A stretch of DNA of 52,943 nucleotides from Phycisphaerales bacterium UBA2421 (lineage in GTDB: Bacteria > Planctomycetota > Phycisphaerae > Tepidisphaerales > Tepidisphaeraceae). The notes beneath the pieces were generated by a model. That model worked only from the letters and a program-made list of their open reading frames with translations, ran no database searches and was not told the origin of the DNA. Numbering within the stretch: position 1 is the first letter of the stretch; every line of letters begins with the position of its first letter. Shown here one piece after another: positions 43,835 through 52,512 of the stretch. Position numbers and translations under genes: made by a program. Location of the stretch: assembly GCA_002343075.1 (NCBI GenBank), contig DDRH01000014.1, positions 48,625-101,567 on the forward strand. The letters are read 5' to 3'.

Positions 43835-43873
43835 AACCTGTAAAGTGTTGAATATTTCTTTTGGGAGGAGTCG

Positions 43874-46023
43874 ATGCCAATCAATGTGAAGACCGATTGT
43901 GGTGCCGTGGGTGACGGTACGACTGATGACACGGGAGCGTTTGAAGACGCGCTCGCGAAGGTTTCCCTTGCGGGTGGGCCGGATCACGATTGGATTGAAA
44001 CACCACCCGGTTTTTCCGGATCACGCGGACGCTGGTCTTAGACAAGACAATGGGCGTGCGGATTGTCGGTGCAGGCAACGTTGCAAGTTCCCCGGACTAC
44101 CTCAAAGACTATGGGAAGCGCTTGACAGGCGCGATCCTATTCTGGGATGGACCCCCGGGCGGAACGCTTCTGCAGATCAAAGGCTCGAACACTGGCTCCA
44201 TCGAGAACATGACATTCGTTGGGGCGACCCCACAGAAATATCAGTTCTCCATCAGCAACTCCGCCACCGATCCGGGCGCGAGATTTCTCCGATTCAAGTC
44301 TTCCACGTTCGCGAATGTGTCCGAGATTTACATCAGCGTTGAGAACTTCTTTGGGGTGGAAGTTCCCGATTGGCTGGATAGGATCGACAATGCTGCTACT
44401 GGCAGACTTTCAATCTATAGCGAACTGTTCGATCGATTCGCCATTTTTGACGTGACTGGTGGCGTGAGCGGGTCTGGTTTGTGGCGTACGATTAACGTCA
44501 CCCCGGTGCAAGCCAAGGGCACATTTACGAACAATGAACACCTCATCGTCAGCTTCGTCGCCAGTGGTGGGACGCCGCAAAAATTCCAGATTCTCACCGA
44601 TCCTTATGATCCGGATGACGGGCAGTTGCGCATAGTTACCAATGGGTCTGGCGATGTGACGCAAATTCTTGTCAGCAACCTCAACGCCGCCAACTTCAAC
44701 GTATCCGCTTGGCTCGACAGCCTGCCCGGCCCGGACATGCGCGTCACGCTCACGGGAATGACCAGCGATGCGGTGCAAGTGGTTGCGAAGGTGACGGGGG
44801 TGACAGCGAGCACTAACCTCCGAACAATCTCTGTCACGGAGATTTACAAGACAGGTTCGTTCAGCGCTCTCGATCCCGTGGTGTTGACCTGCAGCCGCCA
44901 GGATCCGATTCGCGATCGCGCCGGCGCGCTGGTTTTGTAGGAAAGCATCGTCGAGCCGTCGTTCAATTCTGGCCAATTCCTGTTCTTGAAATGCACTTTC
45001 CTTGACGCTGAGAACGGCCTGCAGCTCGACCGCCCACCGCCCGATGAAACGCACAACTATGCCGACAACACGATCATGCACTGCAGCTTTACGCAGTGCA
45101 AGGCAGGGATCAAGGCCAACTGGCAGCAGGTGGTTAACAACACGGTCATCAACTGCGATCTCAACGACTGCGACATCGGCATCGACCACGCCAAAGGCGG
45201 CGACTTGCGCGTGTTTGGTGCTTCGATGAATGGCTTTACCGGCGGGACGTTTCTCAGCATTGCCGGGGGAGGGCCCAACGCTTCGGCGTTCGTGCTTTCC
45301 GGCATCCGGCTGGAGATGAAAGCCGGCAAGCCCTCGCTGATCGAAACCAGCGGGCCGGAACCCAAGAACATCCTGATTGACGGGTTTGCATGGACGGGCG
45401 TGGAGTATCCGGCGAGCGAATATGGTTCAGGCACGACCTATTCACTGGGCCAGCAGACGCGCGTCGGCAGCACGATTTATGAGAGTCTGCAGGCCGGTAA
45501 CACGAACCACGCGCCCGCGACATCGCCGAGCTGGTGGCGCTGGCTGGGCGACTGGGTGCGACCGGTGCGGCTGGGCCAGCAGACCAACTGCGCGATTCGC
45601 GGGGCGCTGATTAGAGGGCCTTTTGCGAATGTGGAGGGTGACGGAAGCGCGAAGTCGTCGCTGCACCTTGACAAATGCCGGATTCAGTATGATGAGCCTG
45701 ATACGGTGCTGACCGATGCCGACGCAGTTTGGCGACGCAGCGATTGCACGGACTTCAACTGCGTACCGCTCGCCGACACTGGCAACTGGCCCAACGTGCT
45801 GACGCAGACCTGGAACAGCAGCGGGACGACGTTTACCGCGAGGAAGCTGAACGTGACCGACACGGCATCGGCCAGCGGGTCTCTGCTGATGGATTTGCAG
45901 GTGGGTGGGACGAGCAAGGTGAAGGCGGGGCAGCAACTGGTGCTGGACTGCACCACCCCGAGCAGTCCGGGATCCCTTGTCGATGCGGTGGTCGAGCTGG
46001 ACCTGGAGGTAACGGGGGTGTGA
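43874..46023 (+). pseudogene. Disrupted right-handed beta-helix (pectate-lyase-3/tail-spike-like) gene
   Basis: The gene starts at ATG 43874 behind GGGAGGAG. The first frame reads INVKTDCGAVGDGTTDDTGA, the typical start of Pectate_lyase_3/tail-spike proteins, but ends at TAG 44037-44039. The continuation is in another frame: the expected PPGF-FRITRTLVLDK junction is restored if one T is added to the T-run near 44012-44016, and another shift near 43976-43995 is also likely. From about 44017 the frame runs to an in-frame TAG at 44938-44940 (after ALVL). It then reads on in the same frame without further stops to TGA at 46021-46023. The second part has repeated helix rungs and a Trp-rich motif, SPSWWRWLGDW, like a small carbohydrate-binding module. 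It is probably a decaying secreted glycan-binding or degrading protein; sequencing errors or stop readthrough are alternatives. Confidence 0.75.
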
Positions 46024-46096
46024 GGATGGGAAGAATCTCTCTCGGGGAAGCGGCCGATTCGCCTAAGCGATGAGCCGTCGCTCAAACGGATGGGAT

Positions 46097-46112
46097 TGGC
46101 ACGGTACTTGCT
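46097..46112 (+). promoter_or_regulatory. Sigma-54 (RpoN) promoter upstream of flgJ
   Basis: TGGCACGGTACTTGCT matches the -24/-12 consensus TGGCACG-N4-TTGCW at every fixed base. Transcription would begin near 46123, just ahead of the flgJ-flgN-flgK-flgL run. Sigma-54 control of flagellar genes is well known in several phyla. Confidence 0.72.
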
Positions 46113-46126
46113 CCATCACTGGAGCC

Positions 46127-46546
46127 ATGCGGATTGACCCCAGTATCAGGCTGCCGATGCCGACCGACCAGCAGATTTTGCGCTATGACGCGATTCAGAA
46201 GCAGGCGCAGAAGTTTGTCGCGCAGGCATTTTACATGCCTATGTTCAAGGCAATGCGCTCAAGCCCCTTCAAAAGCGAACTTTTCTCCGGCGGGCAGGGT
46301 GGGCAGGCGTTTCAGGCCATGTTTGACGGCGTGCTCGCCGAACGAATGGGTGGTGCCGCCAGTTCGCCGCTGGTGAGTGCGATGGTCCGCCGGCTCGATC
46401 CTGAGACCGACCAACTTATGAAAAAGCTGCAAGCCCGGGGCTACACGATTCGCCCGGAGCAGGTTGCGCCTGCGTACGCCCGTCAGCGTGAAGGCAAACC
46501 GCGCGCAACGACCCGCGCGCCAGCACCCATTAACCTGCGAGGGTAG
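46127..46546 (+). CDS. flgJ: Flagellar rod-assembly protein FlgJ, N-terminal rod-binding domain only
   Basis: 139 aa from ATG at 46127. The core QKFVAQAFYMPMFKAMRSSP and FSGGQGGQAFQAMFDGVLAE is the FlgJ/rod-binding domain. The muramidase domain present in enterobacterial FlgJ is absent, as in many bacteria where the rod-binding domain stands alone. The protein helps cap and assemble the periplasmic rod. An ATG at 46070 is rejected because it would place the sigma-54 promoter inside the gene. ATG at 46157 is a good alternative: it has AGG six bases upstream and leaves a 34-nt leader from the predicted transcript start, against only 4 nt for 46127. It begins the flagellar run flgJ-flgN-flgK-flgL. 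Confidence 0.82.
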   Translation: MRIDPSIRLPMPTDQQILRYDAIQKQAQKFVAQAFYMPMFKAMRSSPFKSELFSGGQGGQAFQAMFDGVLAERMGGAASSPLVSAMVRRLDPETDQLMKKLQARGYTIRPEQVAPAYARQREGKPRATTRAPAPINLRG

Positions 46547-46548
46547 CG

Positions 46549-47040
46549 ATGTCTCGTCAAGCGCAAGATCTGGAAGTGCTGCTCGATCAGATGGTTGTCG
46601 AGCACCGCAAGCTTCTTCAATACGTTGATCTGCATCATGCGGCCATGAAAGAGATGAACCTCGGCGCAATGGAGCAGGCGCGCGCGCAGCAGGAGGCATG
46701 CCGGCTTCGCATCAAGGGCATTGACAGCCGCCGGAAGAACATTGCCCAGCAACTGATGAAGCTGCATAAGTTTACTGCCGAGCCGACGCTGTCGCAGATT
46801 GCAGTGCTCTATCCGCCGTCGGCGCAGGGCCTGCTATCCAAACGCGACAGCCTGCGACGCATCGCCGGTGAATTGGCGCTTCGGACCAATGTCAGCAGCA
46901 AGCTCGCCGGCGCAGTGCTCGGCCACCTCAACACCGCCGTTAAGTTCATCGCGTCGGCGGTGCAGAATGCGGGTGTGTATACGAAAACGGGTGTTCACCG
47001 GGTCGCGCCACGGATCGGCGCGCTGGAGGCGGTGGGGTAA
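46549..47040 (+). CDS. flgN: Flagellar export chaperone FlgN family
   Basis: 163 aa, ATG at 46549 preceded by GAGG with a 6-nt spacer, 2 nt after the flgJ stop. The protein is almost all helical and charged, with the first 60 residues forming a long amphipathic helix (LEVLLDQMVVEHRKLLQYVD) as in FlgN/FlgN-like chaperones. FlgN binds the hook-associated proteins FlgK and FlgL and delivers them to the export gate. The position between flgJ and flgK is the usual one. The sequence family is loosely conserved, so the call depends on both helix pattern and context. Confidence 0.78.
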   Translation: MSRQAQDLEVLLDQMVVEHRKLLQYVDLHHAAMKEMNLGAMEQARAQQEACRLRIKGIDSRRKNIAQQLMKLHKFTAEPTLSQIAVLYPPSAQGLLSKRDSLRRIAGELALRTNVSSKLAGAVLGHLNTAVKFIASAVQNAGVYTKTGVHRVAPRIGALEAVG

Positions 47041-47043
47041 CTC

Positions 47044-48747
47044 ATGTCACTTTCCGGAGCACTCAATGTCGGACGAAGCGCGCTCTCGACCCATCAGGTC
47101 GCGATTCAGGTAACGTCCAACAACATTGCCAACGTCAACACACCCGGCTACACCCGCCAGACAGCCAAGCTCGCGGCGCTGCGCGATCAGCGCATCGGTC
47201 CGGATTTGTACGTCGGCACAGGCGTGGGGATCGATTCGATCACCCGCGCGATCGACGCATCGCTCAATGGTCGTCTGCGCGCCAGTACCAGCGATGGCGA
47301 GGCCGCCGACGTCATCAAGCAATGGCTTGGGCGGGTTGAAGCGACGTTTAATGAGCTTTCGGATGAAGATCTCAGCACTCGGCTGAGCAATTTCTTCAAT
47401 TCCTGGAGCAATCTCGCCAATAAGCCGCAGGATATTGGCCTGCGCCAGGTGGTGCTGCAGGCGGGCGAATCGGTTGCGACATGGCTTTCTGATGTCAGAG
47501 GGCAGTTGTCGGGCCTGAATGCCGATGTCGATGATCGAATCAAGGCAGTCGCCACCACCGCAGACGGGCTGGCACGGCAAATCGCCGACCTCAACACCCA
47601 AATCACCCAAACCGAGGGCGGCGGCGGGGGACAGGCCAACGGTCTGCGCGACCAACGCGATGTGTTGCTCGGCAAACTCTCTGAACTCATCAATATCCAG
47701 ACCAAAGAACAGCCCAGCGGAGCGATCAACGTGTTTGTGAACTCCGAACCGCTCGTCACCAACGGCGAGAGCACCGGCATCGGCGTCCGCGACCAGATTA
47801 TCGACGGCAAGCAGGTCCGCACGCTCATCTTTCAACGCACCGATAGCGAATTGCCGGCGCGCGAAGGGCAACTCGGCGGTCTTGCCACCGTCAAGACGAC
47901 CATTCAAGGCGCGCTGGACAAGTTTGATTCGCTGGCGAACAATCTCATCTTCGAGCTGAACAAAGTTCATTCCTCCGGGCAGGGTCTTGAAGGCGTGCAC
48001 GCGGTGCAGTCTGGGTTTGCGGTGGCGGATACCACCCTCGCCCTGAGCAACCCCGACGCGGGGCTGAAGTTTGATCCCGGCAACGGCAGCTTTGTCGTTC
48101 ATGTCAAAAACAAGCTCTCCGGCCTGACGACGAGCACGCTGGTTCAGGTCGATCTGGATAACCTCAACGGCGACGATACGACGCTTGATGATCTTGTCGC
48201 GTCGATCAACGGCATCGCCAACATCAGCGCCAATAACACCGCCGGGCGGTTGAACATCGCCACGGACAGCGATGCGGTGGAGCTAAGTTTTTCGCAGGAT
48301 AGCTCCGGCATTCTTGCGGCGCTGGGCGTGAACACGTTTTTTACCGGGAGCGATGCCGGCAACATCGCGGTCAATAAGAACCTCAAATCGCGCCCCTCCC
48401 TGCTCGCCGCGGCGAAGAATGGTGAGCCGGGCGACAATCAGACAGCATTGGCCATCGCGCGGCTGGAGACACTGGCCGTCGCCGGGCTGGAGGGAGTGAG
48501 CATCAAGGACGCCTACGCCGGGCTTGTAAACGACATCGCCGGCAAGGCATCGACCGCCCAAAGCGACGCCGAGGCCGCCGCGAGCATTCGTGAGACCCTC
48601 TCCGCGCAGCGCGAAGCGCTCAGCGGAGTGAGCCTGGATGAGGAAGCCGTGAATCTGATCAAGAGCCAGCGGGCATTTCAGGGCGCGGCGCGCGTGATTT
48701 CCACCGTGGACGAACTTTTGCAGACCGTACTCGCGCTCGTGAGGTGA
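47044..48747 (+). CDS. flgK: Flagellar hook-associated protein 1
   Basis: 567 aa, starting 3 nt after the flgN stop. The N-terminal flagellar rod/hook motif SNNIANVNTPGYTRQ is at residues 25-39. Coiled-coil D0/D1 helices follow, with LGRVEATFNELSDEDLSTRL typical of FlgK. The C-terminal helix contains SLDEEAVNLIKSQRAFQGAARVIS in two parts, the standard hook-protein end. FlgK forms the junction between hook and filament outside the cell, together with FlgL. The length is close to the family norm of about 550. FlgN should be its chaperone. Confidence 0.92.
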   Translation: MSLSGALNVGRSALSTHQVAIQVTSNNIANVNTPGYTRQTAKLAALRDQRIGPDLYVGTGVGIDSITRAIDASLNGRLRASTSDGEAADVIKQWLGRVEATFNELSDEDLSTRLSNFFNSWSNLANKPQDIGLRQVVLQAGESVATWLSDVRGQLSGLNADVDDRIKAVATTADGLARQIADLNTQITQTEGGGGGQANGLRDQRDVLLGKLSELINIQTKEQPSGAINVFVNSEPLVTNGESTGIGVRDQIIDGKQVRTLIFQRTDSELPAREGQLGGLATVKTTIQGALDKFDSLANNLIFELNKVHSSGQGLEGVHAVQSGFAVADTTLALSNPDAGLKFDPGNGSFVVHVKNKLSGLTTSTLVQVDLDNLNGDDTTLDDLVASINGIANISANNTAGRLNIATDSDAVELSFSQDSSGILAALGVNTFFTGSDAGNIAVNKNLKSRPSLLAAAKNGEPGDNQTALAIARLETLAVAGLEGVSIKDAYAGLVNDIAGKASTAQSDAEAAASIRETLSAQREALSGVSLDEEAVNLIKSQRAFQGAARVISTVDELLQTVLALVR

Positions 48748-48750
48748 TTC

Positions 48751-48858
48751 GTGCTGCTTGCTGCAAGCTATTTTCTCATCGTCTCGTTCTGGCTCGTGAG
48801 CTTTACCGGCGAAGAGACGATCGAACCCGTGATTCAGGAACATCGTGCCAATCGCTAA
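48751..48858 (+). CDS. Possible 35-aa membrane micro-protein between flgK and flgL
   Basis: GTG at 48751 lies 3 nt after the flgK stop, with GAGG six bases upstream (overlapping the flgK end). The frame runs 35 codons to TAA at 48856-48858, 19 nt before flgL. The peptide starts with a hydrophobic segment, LLAASYFLIVSFWLV, then turns charged: TGEETIEPVIQEHRANR. It is not CsrA, which often lies near these genes. Translation is plausible from the ribosome binding site and the tight spacing, but length gives no statistical support. Function unknown. Confidence 0.4.
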   Translation: MLLAASYFLIVSFWLVSFTGEETIEPVIQEHRANR

Positions 48859-48877
48859 CTAACCCCGCGGTGCAATC

Positions 48878-50806
48878 ATGGCTGCCATTCCTTCCAATCT
48901 CTCGCGCGTCAGCAACAACCTCCGCACCAGCATCGCCACGGGTAATCTGACGCGCACACAGGTCGGCCTGCTTAAGGTCCAGAACCAGCTTGCAACCGGC
49001 AAACGCCTGAGCAACCCCAGCGACGACCCCGGTGCCGCGGCGGCGATACAGTCGATACGCAAGACCCTCGAACAGCGCGACGGATTCCTCAAAAACCTGC
49101 AAGCCGCCGGCAATCATCTTGGGGCGGTCGATTCGACCCTGGCCGACGTGAGCGACCTGCTCAACGAAGCCCAGCAAATCGCCAGCGCCAATGTCGGATC
49201 CGACGTAACCCCCGAAGCCCGCACGGCGGCGGCAGCGGTGATCGATCGCATCTACTCGCAACTGCTTTCTCTTGGCAACCGTCAGGTCGAGGGCGTGTAT
49301 CTCTTCGCCGGCGACCGTTCCACCGCCCCGCCGTTTGAAGAGGCCGGCGGGGGGGTGAAGTTTGTTGCCACGCGCAATGTCCTGGAAAATGATTTCGACG
49401 AAAATGCCACGCTGCCGTTTACCGTGAATGGCGACTCGGTCTTTGGCGCATTTTCCACCCGCGTCAAAGGCATTACGCTCGCGGCACCCACCGTCGGCGC
49501 CGGCACCCGCCTGGCCGACCTCAAAGGGGCGATCGGCGAAGGCATTCGCAAGGGCCAACTCGCCCTTAGCAACGGTACAACCACGACCACTATCGATCTC
49601 ACAAAGGCCGACACCCTGGGCGACGTGATCGACCGAATCAACGCCGCAGCGGTGGGGGGCATTACCGCGGCGCTCGGCGGCGACGGCGTGAGCATCGCGC
49701 TCACCGGCGGCGGGGGGGATAACATCAGCGTCAACGAAGTCGGCGGGGGGGCGATTGCAGCCGACCTCGGCATTCTACAGCCCACCGGAGGCGGCGCCGG
49801 ATCGCCTGTCGCTGGTGCCAATCTCGCCGCCCAGATCACGCCCCTGACAACCCTCGCAAGCCTGCGCGGCGGAACGGGCATCGACACCTCCGGCTTTACC
49901 ATCACCAACGGCCTGGTCACCAAGACCGTCGATCTCTCAGCGGCGGTCACCGTGCAGGATATGCTTAACGCAATCAATGGCGCCGGTGTGAATGTGCTGG
50001 CCGAGATCAACGAAACCGGCGACGGCATTAACCTGCTCAACCCGACCCAAGGCATCAGCCTTACCATCGCCGAAAATGGCGGACAGACCGCGGCGCAGCT
50101 CGGCCTGCGCAGCTACGCATCGACGTCGCCGCTGAGCCAGCTCAACTTCGGCAAAGGCGTTCGCACAGTGGACGGTGATGATCTGCTCATCACCGATTCC
50201 GCCGGCGTGACTTTCGGCGTCGATGTCGATGGCGCAGCAACGATTCAGGATGTGCTCAACCGAATCACCACGCAGGCCATCGCCGCCGGGGCGGGGGTTA
50301 GCGCCACCTTTGCTACCACCGGCAACGGCATTGTCCTCACCGATACCGCCGCCGGGGGCGGGGTGCTGGCCGTCGGCGATACGCCTTTCAGCAAAGCCGC
50401 CGACGATCTTGGCCTCAACCAGCCTGCCAGCGCCGGCGTGATTACGGGAAGTGATGTCAACGCCGTCCAGAGCCAGGGCCTGTTTGCCAACATGATTGCA
50501 TTACAGAATGCCTTGAGAACCAGCGACCAAAGCGCCATCACCGCCGCCGCTGAGAAGATTAAAGGGGATTATGATCGCACGGTGCAGGTGCGAGGCGAAG
50601 CCGGCGCCCGGCTGCAGGAACTGGAAAGCCGCCGCGACCGCATCGCAGACCAGAACATTGCCACGCGCAAGCTGCTGAGCGAAGTGGAAGATGTCGATTT
50701 CACAGAAGCCATCACCCGCTTTCAAACACTGCAAACCGCCCTGCAGGCCTCCCTTCAAACCGCCGGCTCGACGCTCAACCTGTCTCTGCTTGATTTTCTT
50801 GCTTAG
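48878..50806 (+). CDS. flgL: Flagellar hook-associated protein 3, enlarged
   Basis: 642 aa, about twice the usual 300-odd residues of enterobacterial FlgL. The N-terminal flagellin-like helix has LLKVQNQLATGKRLSNPSDD, the hallmark of FlgL/flagellin D0/D1, and VEGVYLFAGDRS is the FlgL start of the middle domain. The C-terminus has LSEVEDVDFTEAITRFQTLQ and ends LLDFLA, also flagellin-like. The central 300 residues contain three related units, each with a (T/V)(L/I)xDV(I/L)xxIN-type helix and ending AADLGI, AAQLGL and ADDLGL, resembling flagellin IN motifs. FlgL links FlgK to the filament; the enlarged outer domain should project from the surface. It is the last flagellar gene of the run. Confidence 0.9.
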   Translation: MAAIPSNLSRVSNNLRTSIATGNLTRTQVGLLKVQNQLATGKRLSNPSDDPGAAAAIQSIRKTLEQRDGFLKNLQAAGNHLGAVDSTLADVSDLLNEAQQIASANVGSDVTPEARTAAAAVIDRIYSQLLSLGNRQVEGVYLFAGDRSTAPPFEEAGGGVKFVATRNVLENDFDENATLPFTVNGDSVFGAFSTRVKGITLAAPTVGAGTRLADLKGAIGEGIRKGQLALSNGTTTTTIDLTKADTLGDVIDRINAAAVGGITAALGGDGVSIALTGGGGDNISVNEVGGGAIAADLGILQPTGGGAGSPVAGANLAAQITPLTTLASLRGGTGIDTSGFTITNGLVTKTVDLSAAVTVQDMLNAINGAGVNVLAEINETGDGINLLNPTQGISLTIAENGGQTAAQLGLRSYASTSPLSQLNFGKGVRTVDGDDLLITDSAGVTFGVDVDGAATIQDVLNRITTQAIAAGAGVSATFATTGNGIVLTDTAAGGGVLAVGDTPFSKAADDLGLNQPASAGVITGSDVNAVQSQGLFANMIALQNALRTSDQSAITAAAEKIKGDYDRTVQVRGEAGARLQELESRRDRIADQNIATRKLLSEVEDVDFTEAITRFQTLQTALQASLQTAGSTLNLSLLDFLA

Positions 50807-50843
50807 CCGGGTGGGCGGCAGCATGCGAACAGCGAACCATGCG

Positions 50844-50865
50844 CGCGCCATCGGGGCATGGCGCG
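50844..50865. terminator. Hairpin between convergent flgL and leftward gene
   Basis: CGCGCCAT (50844-50851) and ATGGCGCG (50858-50865) form a perfect 8-bp stem with a 6-nt CGGGGC loop, 38 bp after the flgL stop and 29 bp before the stop of the convergent gene. No T-run follows on either side, so it may be a transcript end stabiliser rather than a classical intrinsic terminator. Confidence 0.4.
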
Positions 50866-50894
50866 ATGGGTGGCTCTCCGACACCCGCCGTTCA

Positions 50895-51152
50895 TCAACC
50901 CGCGCGCAGGGTCGGCTGCGGAAGATCTTCTGTTTCAGCAATGTGAAGGAATGAGACCAGCGACTCACGCACGGGAATCTCATCTGGCGAGGGGCGCTGA
51001 TCCCTGTCGTAAATTGCGACCGTCATGCCGGATTTGGAGATAAACAGCATTTCCGGGTGTAGCACATCATACGTTGTGCCACTGCTGAGAATGATCCGAA
51101 ACGGCACGAAGGGCCGGCGGCGTAAACGGGCAAAAACAGCGTCGACGGTCAT
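50895..51152 (-). CDS. Small conserved-looking hypothetical protein
   Basis: 85 aa from ATG at 51152; the frame extends nine codons upstream without features. It reads FARLRRRPFVPFRIILSSGT and YDVLHPEMLFISKSG, the pattern of a small family I recall as common in planctomycete genomes, where short proteins begin with a region like PFKPFRIxxSxG and contain VxHPE. No function is known to me. Predicted secondary structure is beta-rich with no membrane segment or signal peptide. It converges on flgL, with a hairpin between them. Confidence 0.62.
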   Translation of the reverse strand: MTVDAVFARLRRRPFVPFRIILSSGTTYDVLHPEMLFISKSGMTVAIYDRDQRPSPDEIPVRESLVSFLHIAETEDLPQPTLRAG

Positions 51153-51290
51153 GCGACAAGTTGTAGCACGCCAGGCCATTCAGCGACACAAAAAACGCGT
51201 TGCCCCGCCTCCGAATCGGCTACCTCTCGCCTCGGTCCGGGGCTTCGGCTCGCGGTCCTGATAAACAGCAAAACTCCCCCCGCCGCCGGG

Positions 51291-51668
51291 TCATTCGAAT
51301 GGTTGGCCGAGCGTGAGGATGTTCCCCTCCGGATCAAAAACGCGAAACTCGCGAAGGCCCCACGGCCGGCTGACCGGGTCGCCCTCGACATTCGCTCCGC
51401 GGGCCGTCATTTCAGCGTGCAATGCATCCGCGTCGGCAACATACACATAGCACGACGCGATGCCCTTGTGCTGCGCGGTCTTCGCGATCAACAGAATCCG
51501 CGCCCGGTCCCGATCAATCACCGCAAAGCCTTCCATCTGGTAGTTGACCGAAAACCCCAGCACATCCCGATAGTACTCTACACCCGCCGCAACATCGGCA
51601 AGCGGAAACTCCGGCATAATCTTCTCAAACTCCTGCCGCACGTCGGACGTTGGCGAACTCACAGACAT
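51291..51668 (-). CDS. VOC (glyoxalase/bleomycin-resistance-type) superfamily protein; likely integron cassette gene
   Basis: 125 aa. The VOC fold is shown by FPLADVAAGVEYYRDVLGF at the start, FAVIDRDRARILL, and the C-terminal WGLREFRVFDPEGNILTLGQP with the metal-ligand Glu in the last strand. Members include glyoxalases, antibiotic-binding proteins and dioxygenases; this single-module form resembles the small resistance-type binders, but the ligand is unknown. The ATG at 51668 lies 20 bp inside the attC-like site at 51688, as expected for a cassette gene read leftward. No attC of its own was found downstream (51152-51290), so it may be the last, degenerate cassette. Confidence 0.8.
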   Translation of the reverse strand: MSVSSPTSDVRQEFEKIMPEFPLADVAAGVEYYRDVLGFSVNYQMEGFAVIDRDRARILLIAKTAQHKGIASCYVYVADADALHAEMTARGANVEGDPVSRPWGLREFRVFDPEGNILTLGQPFE

Positions 51669-51687
51669 GGAAGGCCCTTCACTGGAT

Positions 51688-51780
51688 AGATAACGTAATA
51701 CCGTTCAGTGGCGGGCCACACGCACGCCTTCGAACTACAGAATACCAAACTGGCCCGTCCACTGCAGCGGGGGGTTATCT
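51688..51780 (-). other. attC-like integron recombination site A
   Basis: Outer arms AGATAAC (51688-51694) and GTTATCT (51774-51780) are perfectly complementary. Next come an unpaired spacer (gtaata / ggg), then CCGTTCAGTGG (51701-51711) against CCACTG-c-AGCGG (51759-51770). These pair with one G-T wobble and one extra unpaired C at 51765, then GGGCCA/TGGCCC and a 32-nt terminal loop. R boxes, central spacer and one extrahelical base in the L box are the structural hallmarks of attC sites. It follows the stop of the gene at 51807 by 26 bp, read leftward. Confidence 0.75.
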
Positions 51781-51806
51781 GCTGCCGCCGAGCCGCGGTG
51801 GCTTCG

Positions 51807-52376
51807 CTAGGACTTGAAGGCCGTCACGTCAGAGGTGTAGCCGATGCCGATGACCCGTTCGCCGTCCGTCAAAACACCGACACCATGTTCATCTTCAAAG
51901 CCTGCATGAAAGCTGACTTCGACAACAAGCCCCTTCGCGCCGTCCACTTTTTTGCGCACGGTGACCCTGGAGACGGACAGGTACTTGAGCAAGTCCTTCG
52001 CGCTTTCAGGGGGCTCATCGACATCAATTGTGTCTGACAACGCTTCAGCGACCTCATCCAGACCTCCGTGCCACCACATGCCCGACTTTGGCCCCTGGCC
52101 ATTGAAGTCGGACCAGAGCGCTTTGGCGATCGTTGCAACCAGCGGCTTCTGGTTCTCGAGTACTTTGTTGGCGAGTGCGATGGCTTCCGTGCTTGGAATG
52201 TCGTGCTCATCCGCTGCCTCGAAAGCTAATTCATGGATACCTTTCGACCGCTTTGCATTGGAATAGCCGGGATCGAATCTGAACGCCTTGAACTCGGGCA
52301 TGGGAACACGCGCAACCCAAGCGATGCCGTCGTATTCGAACGTCCCCAACTGCGGGTGCTTCCAAGTCGTACCCAT
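51807..52376 (-). CDS. Hypothetical integron cassette protein
   Basis: 189 aa from ATG at 52376, chosen because AAGGAG stands six bases upstream; the frame is open to 52553 but that part runs through the attC-like site and is not coding. I do not recognise the family. The N-terminus TTWKHPQLGTFEYDGIAWV and the C-terminus with VTVRKKVDGAKGLVVEVSFH and DGERVIGIGYT look beta-rich, with a helical middle. The layout (Trp-rich strand, DUF-like size) resembles small cytosolic proteins found as cassette or immunity-type genes. It is bounded by attC-like sites on both sides. Confidence 0.65.
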   Translation of the reverse strand: MGTTWKHPQLGTFEYDGIAWVARVPMPEFKAFRFDPGYSNAKRSKGIHELAFEAADEHDIPSTEAIALANKVLENQKPLVATIAKALWSDFNGQGPKSGMWWHGGLDEVAEALSDTIDVDEPPESAKDLLKYLSVSRVTVRKKVDGAKGLVVEVSFHAGFEDEHGVGVLTDGERVIGIGYTSDVTAFKS

Positions 52377-52410
52377 TCCAATCTCCTTCATTCCAGATGT
52401 CTTTCGCAGC

Positions 52411-52512
52411 AGATAACGTAAGGCCGTTGAGCGGCCGCGGCGGCGCACGCGCGACGCTCGACCGCAAGTGAAGTATACGGCCGCCGCGGTCCGCTCCAGC
52501 GGCGGGTTATGC
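52411..52512 (-). other. attC-like integron recombination site B
   Basis: Same layout as site A: AGATAAC (52411-52417) faces GTTATGC (52506-52512) with five paired bases. Next come a short spacer, CCGTTGAGCGG (52424-52434) against CCGCTC-c-AGCGG (52491-52502) with an extrahelical C at 52497, then CGCGGCGGC against GCCGCCGCG and a 35-nt loop. The left boxes of sites A and B are identical. The stop codon TAA of the DUF1493-like gene (52507-52509) is inside the outer box, typical of compact cassettes. Confidence 0.78.

Noticed and set aside
51152..51290. A third attC site downstream of the VOC gene
   Set aside because: I found no box pair or stem with the layout of sites A and B.
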